The notes under the pieces: generated by a model
What the model was told of the DNA's origin: nothing
Database searches by the model: none
The model's input: the letters and a program-made list of their open reading frames with translations, nothing else
Translations under genes and position numbers: made by a program
Assembly (NCBI RefSeq): GCF_014851685.1
Contig: NZ_JACVAC010000014.1
Span: forward strand, 88,153-152,152
Length of the DNA: 64,000 bases
Reading direction: 5' to 3'
From: Pseudomonas sp. PDM05
GTDB taxonomy: Bacteria > Pseudomonadota > Gammaproteobacteria > Pseudomonadales > Pseudomonadaceae
Shown: positions 23,122 through 32,128 of the stretch, piece after piece
Layout: each line of letters starts with the position of its first letter
Position numbering within the stretch: position 1 is the first letter of the stretch

Positions 23122-25731
23122 GTGCTTGAAGCCTACCGCAAACATATCGAAGAGCGTGCAGCCCTGGGTATTGTTCCCCAGCCGCTTAACGCCGAACAAA
23201 CTGCAGGCCTGGTTGAGCTGCTGAAAAATCCTCCGGCTGGCGAAGAAGAATTCCTCGTTGACCTGATCACCAACCGCATTCCACCAGGTGTTGACGAAGC
23301 TGCCTACGTCAAGGCCGGTTTCCTGTCTGCCCTGGCCAAGGGCGAAGTCACTTCCCCCCTGATCGACAAGAAGCGCGCTGTTGAACTGCTTGGCACCATG
23401 CAAGGCGGCTACAACATCGTGACCCTGGTCGAGCTGCTGGACGATGCCGAGCTGGCAGCTGTCGCAGCCGCCCAACTCAAGCACACCCTGCTGATGTTCG
23501 ATGCGTTCCACGACGTCGCCGAAAAAGCCAAGAACGGCAACGAGCACGCCAAGAGCGTGATCCAGTCCTGGGCTGACGGCGAATGGTTCCGCAACCGCCC
23601 TACCCTGGCCGACAAGATCAGCCTGCGCGTATTCAAGGTCACTGGCGAAACCAACACCGACGACCTGTCCCCTGCTCCAGATGCCTGGTCCCGCCCGGAC
23701 ATCCCGCTGCACGCCCTGGCCATGCTGAAAATGGCCCGTGAAGGCATCGTGCCGGACGAGCAAGGCAAAACCGGCCCGATGAAGCAGATCGAAGAGATGC
23801 GCGGCCAAGGCTTCCCGATCGCCTACGTCGGTGACGTGGTCGGCACCGGCTCGTCCCGCAAGTCGGCGACCAACTCCGTACTGTGGTTCTTCGGCGACGA
23901 CGTACCTTACGTGCCGAACAAGCGCGCCGGCGGCTTCTGCTTCGGCAGCAAGATCGCTCCAATCTTCTACAACACCATGGAAGATGCTGGCGCACTGCCT
24001 ATCGAGTTCGACGTTTCCAACATGAACATGGGCGACGTGATCGACCTGTACCCACATGCTGGCAAAGTCTGCAAACACGGCACCGACGAAGTCATCACCA
24101 CCTTCGAAATGAAGACCCCGGTGCTGTTGGACGAAGTCCGCGCCGGCGGCCGTATCCCGCTGATCATCGGCCGTGGCCTGACCGACAAGGCACGTGCCGA
24201 GCTGGGCCTGGGCCCAACCGACCTGTTCAAGCTGCCTGAAGCACCTGTCGACACCGGCAAGGGTTTCACCCTGGCCCAGAAAATGGTCGGCAAGGCGTGC
24301 GGCCTGCCAGCAGGCAAAGGCGTTCGCCCTGGCACCTACTGCGAACCGAAGATGACCACCGTGGGTTCCCAGGACACCACCGGTCCGATGACCCGTGACG
24401 AACTGAAAGACCTGGCGTGCCTGGGCTTCTCGACCGATCTGGTAATGCAGTCCTTCTGCCACACCGCGGCCTATCCAAAGCCGATCGACGTGACCACCCA
24501 CCACACCCTGCCTGACTTCATCATGACCCGTGGCGGCGTATCGCTGCGTCCAGGCGACGGCATCATCCACAGCTGGCTGAACCGCATGCTGCTGCCGGAC
24601 ACCGTCGGTACTGGTGGTGACTCCCACACCCGTTTCCCGATGGGCATCTCGTTCCCGGCCGGTTCTGGCTTGGTCGCGTTTGCCGCAGCCACTGGCGTAA
24701 TGCCACTGGATATGCCGGAATCGATCCTGGTGCGCTTCAAAGGCAAAATGAAACCTGGCATCACACTGCGTGACCTGGTTCATGCCATTCCTTACTACGC
24801 GATCCAATCGGGTCTGCTGACTGTAGAGAAGAAAGGCAAGAAAAACGCCTTCTCCGGCCGCATCCTGGAGATCGAAGGCCTGAACGACCTGACGCTGGAA
24901 CAGGCTTTCGAGCTGTCCGACGCCTCGGCTGAACGTTCGGCTGCCGGTTGCACCATCAAGCTGTCGAAAGAGTCCGTCACCGAGTACCTGAACTCCAACA
25001 TCACCCTGCTGCGCTGGATGATCGGCGAAGGCTACGGCGATGCACGTACCCTGGAACGTCGCGCCCAAGCGATGGAAGCCTGGGTCAAGAACCCTGAGCT
25101 GATGGAAGCCGATGCCGACGCGGAATACGCCGAAATCATCGAGATCGACCTGTCGGAAATCAACGAGCCGATCCTCTGCGCACCGAACGACCCGGACGAT
25201 GCCCGTCTGCTGTCGAGCGTTGCCGGTGAGAAGATCGACGAAGTGTTCATCGGTTCGTGCATGACCAACATCGGTCACTTCCGCGCTGCCGGTAAACTGC
25301 TGGAACAGGTCAAGGGCCAGCTGCCAACCCGTCTGTGGCTGTCGCCGCCGACCAAGATGGACGCACACCAACTGACCGAAGAAGGCTACTACGGCATCTA
25401 CGGCAAAGCTGGCGCGCGCATGGAAATGCCGGGCTGCTCGCTGTGCATGGGTAACCAGGCACGTGTAGAGCCGAACTCGACTGTTGTGTCGACTTCGACC
25501 CGTAACTTCCCGAACCGTCTGGGTGATGGCGCGAACGTCTACCTGGCGTCGGCTGAGCTGGCGGCAGTTGCCTCCACCCTGGGTCGCCTGCCGACCGTCG
25601 AAGAGTACATGGGTTACGCAGCGAAACTGGACACCATGGCCAGTGACGTTTACCGCTACCTGAACTTCGACCAGATCGCCGAGTTCCGCAAAATCGCAGC
25701 AAGCGCCAACATCCCGGTGATTCAAGCCTAA
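23122..25731 (+). CDS. acnB: Aconitate hydratase B
   Basis: An 869-residue TCA-cycle enzyme that isomerises citrate and isocitrate through a [4Fe-4S] cluster, also acting on 2-methylcitrate intermediates. The N-terminal HEAT-like domain (about 1-160) is specific to AcnB. Cluster cysteines are in GSCMTNIGHF (about 711) and PGCSLCMGNQ (about 771-774). GTG 23122 gives the family N-terminus MLEAYRKH and has GAGGG upstream; in-frame ATG 23107 and GTG 23095 would add residues not seen in homologues. A strong terminator follows. A long structured leader precedes it and may control translation. Confidence 0.95.
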   Translation: MLEAYRKHIEERAALGIVPQPLNAEQTAGLVELLKNPPAGEEEFLVDLITNRIPPGVDEAAYVKAGFLSALAKGEVTSPLIDKKRAVELLGTMQGGYNIVTLVELLDDAELAAVAAAQLKHTLLMFDAFHDVAEKAKNGNEHAKSVIQSWADGEWFRNRPTLADKISLRVFKVTGETNTDDLSPAPDAWSRPDIPLHALAMLKMAREGIVPDEQGKTGPMKQIEEMRGQGFPIAYVGDVVGTGSSRKSATNSVLWFFGDDVPYVPNKRAGGFCFGSKIAPIFYNTMEDAGALPIEFDVSNMNMGDVIDLYPHAGKVCKHGTDEVITTFEMKTPVLLDEVRAGGRIPLIIGRGLTDKARAELGLGPTDLFKLPEAPVDTGKGFTLAQKMVGKACGLPAGKGVRPGTYCEPKMTTVGSQDTTGPMTRDELKDLACLGFSTDLVMQSFCHTAAYPKPIDVTTHHTLPDFIMTRGGVSLRPGDGIIHSWLNRMLLPDTVGTGGDSHTRFPMGISFPAGSGLVAFAAATGVMPLDMPESILVRFKGKMKPGITLRDLVHAIPYYAIQSGLLTVEKKGKKNAFSGRILEIEGLNDLTLEQAFELSDASAERSAAGCTIKLSKESVTEYLNSNITLLRWMIGEGYGDARTLERRAQAMEAWVKNPELMEADADAEYAEIIEIDLSEINEPILCAPNDPDDARLLSSVAGEKIDEVFIGSCMTNIGHFRAAGKLLEQVKGQLPTRLWLSPPTKMDAHQLTEEGYYGIYGKAGARMEMPGCSLCMGNQARVEPNSTVVSTSTRNFPNRLGDGANVYLASAELAAVASTLGRLPTVEEYMGYAAKLDTMASDVYRYLNFDQIAEFRKIAASANIPVIQA

Positions 25732-25750
25732 GGTGTGTTGACGTAGAAGG

Positions 25751-25784
25751 CGCCGCGTATCGCAAGATACGCGGCGTTTTTTTT
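25751..25784 (+). terminator. Intrinsic terminator of acnB
   Basis: CGCCGCGTATC-GCAA-GATACGCGGCG, a perfect 11-bp stem with a GCAA tetraloop, is followed by eight T. It begins 20 bases after the acnB stop. The T-run touches the stop codon of the convergent SulP gene. Confidence 0.95.
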
Positions 25785-27435
25785 ATGCCCGGGATTTGGC
25801 CAGTTGCACCGCGCCATCCACACTCAAATCGCTGAGCAGCACCTGCGGCGCCATTGCCTCAGGCAGTGCCTGCAACACCTCAAGGGCGTCGTGCCGTACC
25901 CGCGCGAGCACCAGGCGCTTACCCTCCCCGCGCACCTGCGCAAAAAACGCGGCCAGCGCTTCAATGCTGGTGCCATCCAGGTTCGGCGATTCCTCCAGGC
26001 TCAACACCACGGCTTCCACTGGCGATTGGCGCATCAGGCGCAAGGCCGCGCCCAGGATGCGTTCGGTATTCGCGAAAAACAGCGCCTCGCTGGGACGCAC
26101 GATCAGCACACTCGGCACCTCCCGTGCGTCGGCATGATGCTGACGGTCAACAAAGTCGTGGCTATCGCCCAGGCGACCAAGCACCTGGATGTCAGCGGAG
26201 GACATCTGGCGCAGCATCAACACGACACTGATCGCCACCGCCAGCAACAAGCCATCCAGCACGCCGAGCACCAGCACCGCCGCGACCGCGCAGATCACCA
26301 GCAGGCGATCACGCCGCCAGATGAAATAGCGCCCCAGCGGTTGCACGCTCAAGCCATGCCCCAGTGCATAGATGACAATCGCTGCGAGCACCGGCTCCGG
26401 TGTCAGGGCGACGTAGGGCAGCACCGTCAACACAATCACCAACACCACCAGCGCCGCGACGATGCCGGCCAGCCGTGAACCCGCACCGGCGGCTTCATTC
26501 GCCGAGGTTGCCGAATACCCGGCGCCGACGGGCATCCCATGAAACAACCCGGACACCAGGTTGGCCGCCCCCAGCGCCAACAAATCACGATTGGATGACA
26601 CGCGGTCGCCATGTTTAAGGGCGAACGAGCTGATAGAGCCGTAGGACTCCGCATAAAGGATCATGACCAACGCAAACGCCAACTCCCCCAGGCGCAACCA
26701 ATCGGCGAACGGCAGCACCGGCAAGCGCCCCAGTTCCAGGCGCAGGTCGATCATGCCAATCAACCCCACACCGTGGGCCTGTAGGTCCAGGAGTTGCCCG
26801 CCGGCAATTCCCAGCACGACCACCAGCAACCCGCCCGGCAGGCGCGGAATCCGCGCGCACAGCCACAACACGCACAAGGCCACGGCCGCGACCAGCGCCG
26901 CCGGCCAGTTCCAGCTTGGCCACTGCTCGATTAATTGCGGCAGGAAGCGGATCAGGTTGTTGTCGCTCAGGTGTACGCCCACCACAGCTGCCAGTTGCTT
27001 GAGGATAATGGTCAGCGCCAGGCCGAACGCGAAACCGCGCAACACCGGCTTGGCAATAAACGAAGTGACGCCACCCAGCTTGAGCAACCCGGCCAGCAAG
27101 AAAAATCCACCCGTGACCAACACCAGCCCAAACGCCAGGGAAAGCCGCAACGCCGGGTCATCACCGGCAAGGCTGGCGGTCGCTGCGGCCAGTACCGCCG
27201 CCGAAGACGACGTAGCCGACACAATCGCAAAGCGGCTGGTGCCCAACAGGCCGTAGCACAACAGCCCGGCAAACAAGGCAATCACACCCGCCTGGGGCGG
27301 GAGCGCGGCAATGCTCGAATAGGCCACTGCCTCCGGCAGCAATAAACCGGCGATGGAGAGCCCGGCGAGGATGTCCTGGATGCGCCTGGAAGACGCAGCA
27401 ACAGCGGGAGGGGTTTGAGTATTCAATCGAGCCAA
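25783..27435 (-). CDS. SulP family anion transporter with STAS domain
   Basis: A roughly 550-residue inner-membrane carrier: about 10-14 helices of the SLC26/SulP fold (GLLLPEAVAYSSIAALPPQAG near the start, AGYSATSANEAAGAGSRLAG in the core) and a C-terminal cytosolic STAS domain (about 425-540: VVLSLEESPNLDGTSIEALAAF). Members move sulfate, bicarbonate or dicarboxylates. The start is uncertain: TTG 27435 has GGAG ten bases upstream, TTG 27426 has AAGG, and the open frame reaches TTG 27474. Stand-alone gene, convergent with acnB. Confidence 0.85.
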   Translation of the reverse strand: MARLNTQTPPAVAASSRRIQDILAGLSIAGLLLPEAVAYSSIAALPPQAGVIALFAGLLCYGLLGTSRFAIVSATSSSAAVLAAATASLAGDDPALRLSLAFGLVLVTGGFFLLAGLLKLGGVTSFIAKPVLRGFAFGLALTIILKQLAAVVGVHLSDNNLIRFLPQLIEQWPSWNWPAALVAAVALCVLWLCARIPRLPGGLLVVVLGIAGGQLLDLQAHGVGLIGMIDLRLELGRLPVLPFADWLRLGELAFALVMILYAESYGSISSFALKHGDRVSSNRDLLALGAANLVSGLFHGMPVGAGYSATSANEAAGAGSRLAGIVAALVVLVIVLTVLPYVALTPEPVLAAIVIYALGHGLSVQPLGRYFIWRRDRLLVICAVAAVLVLGVLDGLLLAVAISVVLMLRQMSSADIQVLGRLGDSHDFVDRQHHADAREVPSVLIVRPSEALFFANTERILGAALRLMRQSPVEAVVLSLEESPNLDGTSIEALAAFFAQVRGEGKRLVLARVRHDALEVLQALPEAMAPQVLLSDLSVDGAVQLAKSRA

Positions 27436-27531
27436 CCTTGGGGGTCTCCAAATCAGAAACCAATAAGCCGACAAGCTTAGCCTTCATTACCCGGCGCTGG
27501 GTTGATCCGGGTGCAGGTTTTGCGCAGCCAC

Positions 27532-27566
27532 AAAAAAGGCCGATTCGCGGTGTGCGCGAATCGGCC
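27532..27566 (-). terminator. Intrinsic terminator of the serine permease gene
   Basis: GGCCGATTCGCG and CGCGAATCGGCC form a 12-bp stem around five bases. On the minus strand the hairpin is followed by six T, 20 bases after the permease stop codon. Confidence 0.92.
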
Positions 27567-27586
27567 TCTTCAGGTGCAGCCGGCTA

Positions 27587-28864
27587 TCAGGACAACAGCG
27601 AGTAGATCAGCGCCGTAATCGCTACCAGGCCAACAGCCGTGACAAACACGTTGGACGCCTGCCCGCGGTACTTGGCCATGGCCGGTACTTTGCGGATCGC
27701 GTACATCGGCATCAGGAACAGGATCGAAGCAATCACCGGCCCACCCAATGTCTCGATCATGCGCAGGATGCTCGGGTTGAGCGTGGCGACGATCCAGCAC
27801 ACCACCAGCATGAAGGCGGCGGTCATGCGGTCCAGGGTCTTCGGTGCCGGACGGCGCCCCGTCTTGACCACCAGGCCCTTGAGGCCTTCACTGGCGCCGA
27901 TGTAGTGGCCCAGGAACGATTTGGCAATCGCCACGAATGCAATCAATGGCGCGGCGAACGCGATGGTGGGGTTGTCGAAGTGGTTGGCCAGGTACGACAG
28001 GATCGACAGGTTCTGCGCTTTCGCCTCGGCCAACTGCGCCGGCGACAGGGTCAGCACGCAGCTGAACACAAAGAACAGCACCATCGCTACCATCAGCAGG
28101 TGCGCGCGGGACAGGATCTGCGAGCTGCGCTCATCGGCATGGGCGCCGTACTGACGCTTCTGATCAACCGCAAAGGCCGAGATGATCGGCGAGTGGTTGA
28201 ACGAGAAAACCATCACCGGAATCGCCAGCCATAGGGTACTGAGCAAGGCCGATGGTTCCGGCACCACGCTGGCGGTGCTGAGGATGCCGCCGTTCCAGTG
28301 CGGGACCAGGTATACCGCCAGGAACAGCAAGGCGACGATGAACGGATACACCATCAGGCTCATGGCCTTGACGATCACCTGCTCGCCGCAACGCACCACG
28401 GCCAGCAGGCCGAGGATCAGCACAAACGCCAGGATTGCCCGAGGCGGCGGCATGATGTGCAGCTGGTGCTCCATGAAGCTGCTGACCGTGTTGGTCAACG
28501 CCACGCTGTAGATCAGCAGGATCGGGAAGATCGCAAAGAAGTACAGCAACGTGATCACTGCACCGGCCTTGATGCCGAAGTGTTCTTCCACCACATCGGT
28601 GATGTCGGAGCCATCACGACCGGAGAGTACGAAGCGGGTCAGGCCACGGTGGGCAAAGAACGTCATCGGAAACGCCAGCAGCGCCAGGATCAGCAACGGC
28701 CAGAAGCCGCCCAGGCCAGCGTTGATAGGCAGAAACAAAGTGCCGGCGCCAATCGCCGTGCCGAACAGGCCAAGCATCCAGGTGGTGTCCTGGCGGCTCC
28801 AGCTTGTGAGGGTTGCAGGTGTCGATGCATAGCGTTCGTCAACGCTATTGGCCTGATCATTCAT
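27587..28864 (-). CDS. sdaC: HAAAP family serine/threonine permease (SdaC-like)
   Basis: A 425-residue inner-membrane transporter with about 11 helices. LFGTAIGAGTLFLPINAGLGGFWP near residues 33-56 is the HAAAP signature, and NHSPIISAFAVDQKRQYG near 225 is typical of SdaC. It imports serine, probably with protons. ATG 28864 has GGAG ten bases upstream and is preferred to ATG 28882. A strong terminator follows. The divergent region carries a threonine-rich mini-ORF on the other strand. Confidence 0.85.
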   Translation of the reverse strand: MNDQANSVDERYASTPATLTSWSRQDTTWMLGLFGTAIGAGTLFLPINAGLGGFWPLLILALLAFPMTFFAHRGLTRFVLSGRDGSDITDVVEEHFGIKAGAVITLLYFFAIFPILLIYSVALTNTVSSFMEHQLHIMPPPRAILAFVLILGLLAVVRCGEQVIVKAMSLMVYPFIVALLFLAVYLVPHWNGGILSTASVVPEPSALLSTLWLAIPVMVFSFNHSPIISAFAVDQKRQYGAHADERSSQILSRAHLLMVAMVLFFVFSCVLTLSPAQLAEAKAQNLSILSYLANHFDNPTIAFAAPLIAFVAIAKSFLGHYIGASEGLKGLVVKTGRRPAPKTLDRMTAAFMLVVCWIVATLNPSILRMIETLGGPVIASILFLMPMYAIRKVPAMAKYRGQASNVFVTAVGLVAITALIYSLLS

Positions 28865-28899
28865 CCGGTCGGATCTCCGCATTTACACAGCCGGGACGA

Positions 28900-28915
28900 G
28901 TCAGAAAAACCTGAC
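28900..28915. promoter_or_regulatory. Inverted repeat GTCAG-N6-CTGAC upstream of sdaC
   Basis: Five-base perfect arms about 36-51 bases before the permease start codon. Possible operator or 5'-UTR hairpin; weak evidence because arms are short. Confidence 0.25.
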
Positions 28916-29081
28916 AGGCAGCGCCCCGACCATAGAAGGGCCGCGATTGTCCGGGATTCTTGTGAATAAGCAAAGACTTAGCTGAGGAACGGTGGCGTGG
29001 TATATCGACACGCCGCACCCAACCCAGACACATTTGTTGACAATCCAGCGCCCACGCCAGCATGATCCGGCGATGAACGTT

Positions 29082-29159
29082 ATGCCGTTGCACCTCACCC
29101 GCATCACCACCACGACCGCTTTCGGCGGGTCGCGCGGTGGCTGTGGGTGGTCGAGCTAA
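29082..29159 (+). CDS. Candidate threonine-rich leader peptide
   Basis: A 25-codon ORF beginning MPLHLTRITTTTAFGG and ending GCGWSS; an in-frame ATG at 29073 would add three residues. Five Thr codons fall within seven codons, reminiscent of thr-type leader peptides. The Thr run lies in the 5' arm of a GC-rich hairpin (29107-29140), a second stem follows (CTGTGGG 29141 with CCCACAG 29164), then an intrinsic terminator. The ribosome binding site is poor, which is the main doubt. The downstream gene is an isochorismatase-like hydrolase and the divergent gene a serine/threonine permease. Confidence 0.35.
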   Translation: MPLHLTRITTTTAFGGSRGGCGWSS

Positions 29160-29179
29160 ATACCCCACAGATTCAACCC

Positions 29180-29212
29180 AAGGCCCCGCCAGCAATGGAC
29201 GGGGCCTTTTTG
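29180..29212 (+). terminator. Intrinsic terminator or attenuator before the isochorismatase-like gene
   Basis: AAGGCCCCG and CGGGGCCTT form a 9-bp stem around 11 bases, followed by TTTTTG. No ordinary gene on the plus strand ends upstream of it, so it probably terminates a short leader transcript 38 bases before the next start codon. GGCGGG at 29124 could pair with CCCGCC at 29185 and block it. Confidence 0.8.
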
Positions 29213-29249
29213 TTGCCCCGCCCACCAGGCAATCACAAGGAGCAACACC

Positions 29250-29795
29250 ATGGCTGACGCCCTGTTGATCATCGATATGCAAGCCGGCCTATACGATGGC
29301 CCGCAAAGACCTTTCGAGCGTGAACGCCTGCTCGACACCATCAACCAGTTGATCAAGCGCGCCCGCGCCGCCAACAAGCCGATCTTCGTGGCGCGCCACA
29401 CCGGCCCGGAAGGTTCGCCGATTGCGGCGGGCAGCCCGCTTTGGCAGGTATGGCACGGCCTGGAAGTGGACGAACACCGTGACCATCTATTCAACAAAAC
29501 CCGCCCAAGCTGTTTTCTGGGCACGGACCTGGCCCGACAACTGCGCGCAGCCCAGGTCGACGAACTGGTGATTGTGGGCATGAAAACCCAGTTTTGCATC
29601 GACACGACTTGCCGTGTAGCGGTTGAACTGGGGTTTTCGGTGGTATTGCCCGAGGATGGCCACACCTGCATGGACACTCCGGCGCTGAAGGCCGAAGCGA
29701 TCATCGAGCATCACAATGGGACATTGGCCGGGGCGTTTGTGAAGCGTATCAGCGCAAGGGACCTCTGGTGCTCAAGCAACCACGCGACCCACTAA
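29250..29795 (+). CDS. Isochorismatase-like cysteine hydrolase
   Basis: A 181-residue cytosolic hydrolase of the isochorismatase superfamily. The catalytic triad is readable as Asp in LLIIDMQAG (about residue 9), Lys in FNKTRPSCF (about 84) and Cys in GMKTQFCIDTTCR (about 117). Members hydrolyse amides such as nicotinamide or N-carbamoyl compounds. AGGAG lies seven bases before ATG. It sits behind an attenuator-like leader and is followed by a 2-hydroxyacid dehydrogenase gene with its own leader region. Substrate unknown. Confidence 0.87.
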   Translation: MADALLIIDMQAGLYDGPQRPFERERLLDTINQLIKRARAANKPIFVARHTGPEGSPIAAGSPLWQVWHGLEVDEHRDHLFNKTRPSCFLGTDLARQLRAAQVDELVIVGMKTQFCIDTTCRVAVELGFSVVLPEDGHTCMDTPALKAEAIIEHHNGTLAGAFVKRISARDLWCSSNHATH

Positions 29796-29818
29796 ACCGC
29801 GGAGGCCCTCAGGGGCCT

Positions 29819-29854
29819 ATTGCGCAGTTCACCGTTGAGGGTGTTCTGCGCAAT
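29819..29854. promoter_or_regulatory. Inverted repeat ATTGCGCAG...CTGCGCAAT
   Basis: Nine-base perfect arms around 18 bases, just after the isochorismatase-like gene. No T-run follows. It may be a stem in the intergenic transcript or an operator for the dehydrogenase gene; a second palindrome AAGAAAATTTTCTT lies at 29884-29897. Confidence 0.35.
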
Positions 29855-29968
29855 ATCCAACTGTTAGAACAGCCTTACGCAAGAAGAAAATTTTCTTACT
29901 CAGTAAAACGAACCGCCCTACAAATCCCGCATACTCATCCTCTCAAACCCTTCAGGAAGAGCCTTCCG

Positions 29969-30922
29969 ATGACCGCAACAGTTCTGGTCCTGGTTGAAAC
30001 CATCAACGCCTACCTGCCCATCATCGAAAGCAATGACTTTCATGTGATCCTGGCTCCCACACCCGCCGAACGCGCCCAGGCCATCAAGACCCACGGCGCC
30101 CAGATCAAGGCCGTGCTGACTCGTGGTCCGCTGGGCTTGTACGCCGCGGAAATCGACGCCCTGCCCTTGCTGGAAATCATATGCGTGATCGGCGCAGGCT
30201 ATGAACATGTCGACCTGCAAGCGGCCAGCAATCGCGGGATCGTGGTCACCAACGGCGCCGGGGTCAACGCGCCATCGGTGGCCGACCACGCCATGGCCTT
30301 GTTGTTGTCGCTGGTGCGCGGCATTCCGCAGACCGACGCCGCCGTGCGGCGCAATGAATGGCCCAAAGTGATGCGGCCGTCCCTGGGCGGCAAGCAGTTG
30401 GGCATTCTCGGGCTGGGTGCGGTGGGCCTGGAGATCGCCAAGCGCGCGGCCCTCGGCTTCGGTATGGAAATCAGCTACCACAACCGCCAGCCGCGCGATG
30501 ATGTGGACTACACCTACTGTTCGTCCGCGGTGGAACTGGCGCGCACCTCGGACTTCCTGATCCTGGCCACGCCCGGCGGCGACGGCACCCGCCACTTGAT
30601 CGATCGCCACGCCCTCGACGCCCTCGGCCCCAATGGTTACCTGGTCAACATCGGACGCGGCAGCGTGGTGGTCACCGCCGACCTGGTGGCTGCCCTGGAG
30701 CAGCGGCGCATTGGCGGTGCCGCCCTGGACGTGTTCGACGACGAGCCCCAAGTGCCCGACGCCCTCAAGCGCTTGAGCAACACCGTGCTCACCTCCCATG
30801 TCGCCGGCCTGTCACCGGAGGCCGCCCATGATACGGTGCAGCGCGTGGCCGATAACCTGGTGGAGTTTTTCGCCGGTCGCCCGGTGCTCACGCCGGTCAC
30901 GCTGCCCCCGCCTGCAAAGTGA
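29969..30922 (+). CDS. D-isomer-specific 2-hydroxyacid dehydrogenase
   Basis: A 317-residue NAD(P)-dependent reductase of the glyoxylate/hydroxypyruvate type. The cofactor motif GILGLGAVGLEIAKRA lies near residues 148-163, with catalytic Arg in NIGRGSV, Glu in DVFDDEPQVP and His in TSHVAGL. It interconverts 2-oxoacids and D-2-hydroxyacids in the cytosol. The open frame extends upstream, but AGGA before ATG 29969 and the family N-terminus support this start. Confidence 0.87.
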   Translation: MTATVLVLVETINAYLPIIESNDFHVILAPTPAERAQAIKTHGAQIKAVLTRGPLGLYAAEIDALPLLEIICVIGAGYEHVDLQAASNRGIVVTNGAGVNAPSVADHAMALLLSLVRGIPQTDAAVRRNEWPKVMRPSLGGKQLGILGLGAVGLEIAKRAALGFGMEISYHNRQPRDDVDYTYCSSAVELARTSDFLILATPGGDGTRHLIDRHALDALGPNGYLVNIGRGSVVVTADLVAALEQRRIGGAALDVFDDEPQVPDALKRLSNTVLTSHVAGLSPEAAHDTVQRVADNLVEFFAGRPVLTPVTLPPPAK

Positions 30923-31051
30923 CCCATCAGGCACGCTGATCACCCTCCAACACGCTAACCTATTAAACCGCCCCGACCTTGTCGCTGGGCGGTTGTGCGC
31001 ATTAGATTAGGAAATAGTCCGAGGCCTTTAGAATAAGCAGAAGGGATAAGC

Positions 31052-32119
31052 ATGGCGCTGAACGACCAATCGACCCAGATCCGGGCAGGCGAAGAACTTG
31101 ACGCCAGCCTGATCGATCCCTACCTCAAGGCCCATATCCCCGGCCTGAGCGGCACGCCCACCATCAGCCAGTTTCCTGGCGGTGCGTCCAACCTGACTTA
31201 CCTGCTGGAGTACCCCGGCCAGGAATTTGTCCTGCGCCGCCCGCCCTTTGGCCACAAGGCCAAGTCCGCCCACGACATGGGCCGGGAATACCGCATTCTC
31301 AACAGCCTCAAGGACGGCTTTCCGTACTGCCCCAAAGCCTACGTGCACTGCACCGATGAATCGGTGATCGGCGCCGAGTTCTATGTGATGGAGCGGGTCA
31401 ACGGCATCATCCTGCGCTCCGACCTGCCGGCCGAACTGGGCCTGGACGCGGCCAAGACCGAAGCCTTGTGCAAAAGCTTTATCGACAAGTTCGTCGAACT
31501 GCATCAAGTCGACTACACCGCATGCGGCCTGGCCGACCTGGGCAAGCCCGAAGGCTACGTGGCGCGGCAGATCCGCGGCTGGAGCGATCGCTACGAAAAA
31601 GCCCTGACCCCCGACGCCCCGCGCTGGGAAGCAGTGCGCGCGTGGCTCGACGACAAGATGCCGGCCGACCACCCGACGTCCAGCATCGTGCACAACGACT
31701 ACCGCTTCGACAACGTGATCCTCGACGCACACAACCCGATGCAGATCATCGGTGTGCTCGACTGGGAACTGACCACCCTCGGCGACCCGTTGATGGACCT
31801 TGGCAACACCCTCGCTTACTGGATCGAAGCCGCCGACCCGGCCCCGGTGCAACTGATGCGCCGCCAGCCGAGCAACGCCCCCGGCATGCTCACCCGCCGC
31901 CAGTTCGTGGACTACTACGCCGAACGTGCCGGCATCCAGATCGACAATTTCGACTTCTACTACACCTACGGCCTGTTCCGCCTGGCCGGCATCGTGCAGC
32001 AGATCTACTACCGCTTCTTCCATGGCCAGACCCAGGACAAACGCTTCGCGCAGTTCATCCAGATGAACAAGCTGCTGGAGCAGATGAGCCTGAACGTGAT
32101 CGGTAAATCAGCCCTCTAA
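31052..32119 (+). CDS. Phosphotransferase family protein (APH/ACAD10-like)
   Basis: A 355-residue protein with an aminoglycoside-phosphotransferase-like kinase fold: substrate-side GGASNLTYLLEY near residue 44, catalytic loop SIVHNDYRFDNVILD (about 210-224) and metal-binding GVLDWELTTLGDPLMDLG (about 232-249). This group is homologous to the kinase part of ACAD10/11 and is linked in bacteria to hydroxyacyl or fatty-acid catabolism. It is co-oriented with an SDR nine bases downstream, so the two probably phosphorylate and oxidise a hydroxyacyl substrate. That role is inference. Confidence 0.85.
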   Translation: MALNDQSTQIRAGEELDASLIDPYLKAHIPGLSGTPTISQFPGGASNLTYLLEYPGQEFVLRRPPFGHKAKSAHDMGREYRILNSLKDGFPYCPKAYVHCTDESVIGAEFYVMERVNGIILRSDLPAELGLDAAKTEALCKSFIDKFVELHQVDYTACGLADLGKPEGYVARQIRGWSDRYEKALTPDAPRWEAVRAWLDDKMPADHPTSSIVHNDYRFDNVILDAHNPMQIIGVLDWELTTLGDPLMDLGNTLAYWIEAADPAPVQLMRRQPSNAPGMLTRRQFVDYYAERAGIQIDNFDFYYTYGLFRLAGIVQQIYYRFFHGQTQDKRFAQFIQMNKLLEQMSLNVIGKSAL

Positions 32120-32128
32120 GGAACCTCC

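Noticed and set aside
23074..25725. 883-residue minus-strand ORF opposite acnB
   Set aside because: Shadow frame: the plus strand encodes AcnB along its whole length.
28857..29282. 141-residue minus-strand ORF spanning the sdaC upstream region
   Set aside because: It runs through the terminator and the start of the isochorismatase-like gene on the opposite strand and looks like a GC-rich shadow frame.
30966..30994. Terminator AACCGCCC...GGGCGGTT after the 2-hydroxyacid dehydrogenase
   Set aside because: Arms are good but followed by GTGCGC rather than T, and the loop is 13 bases; not strong enough to call.
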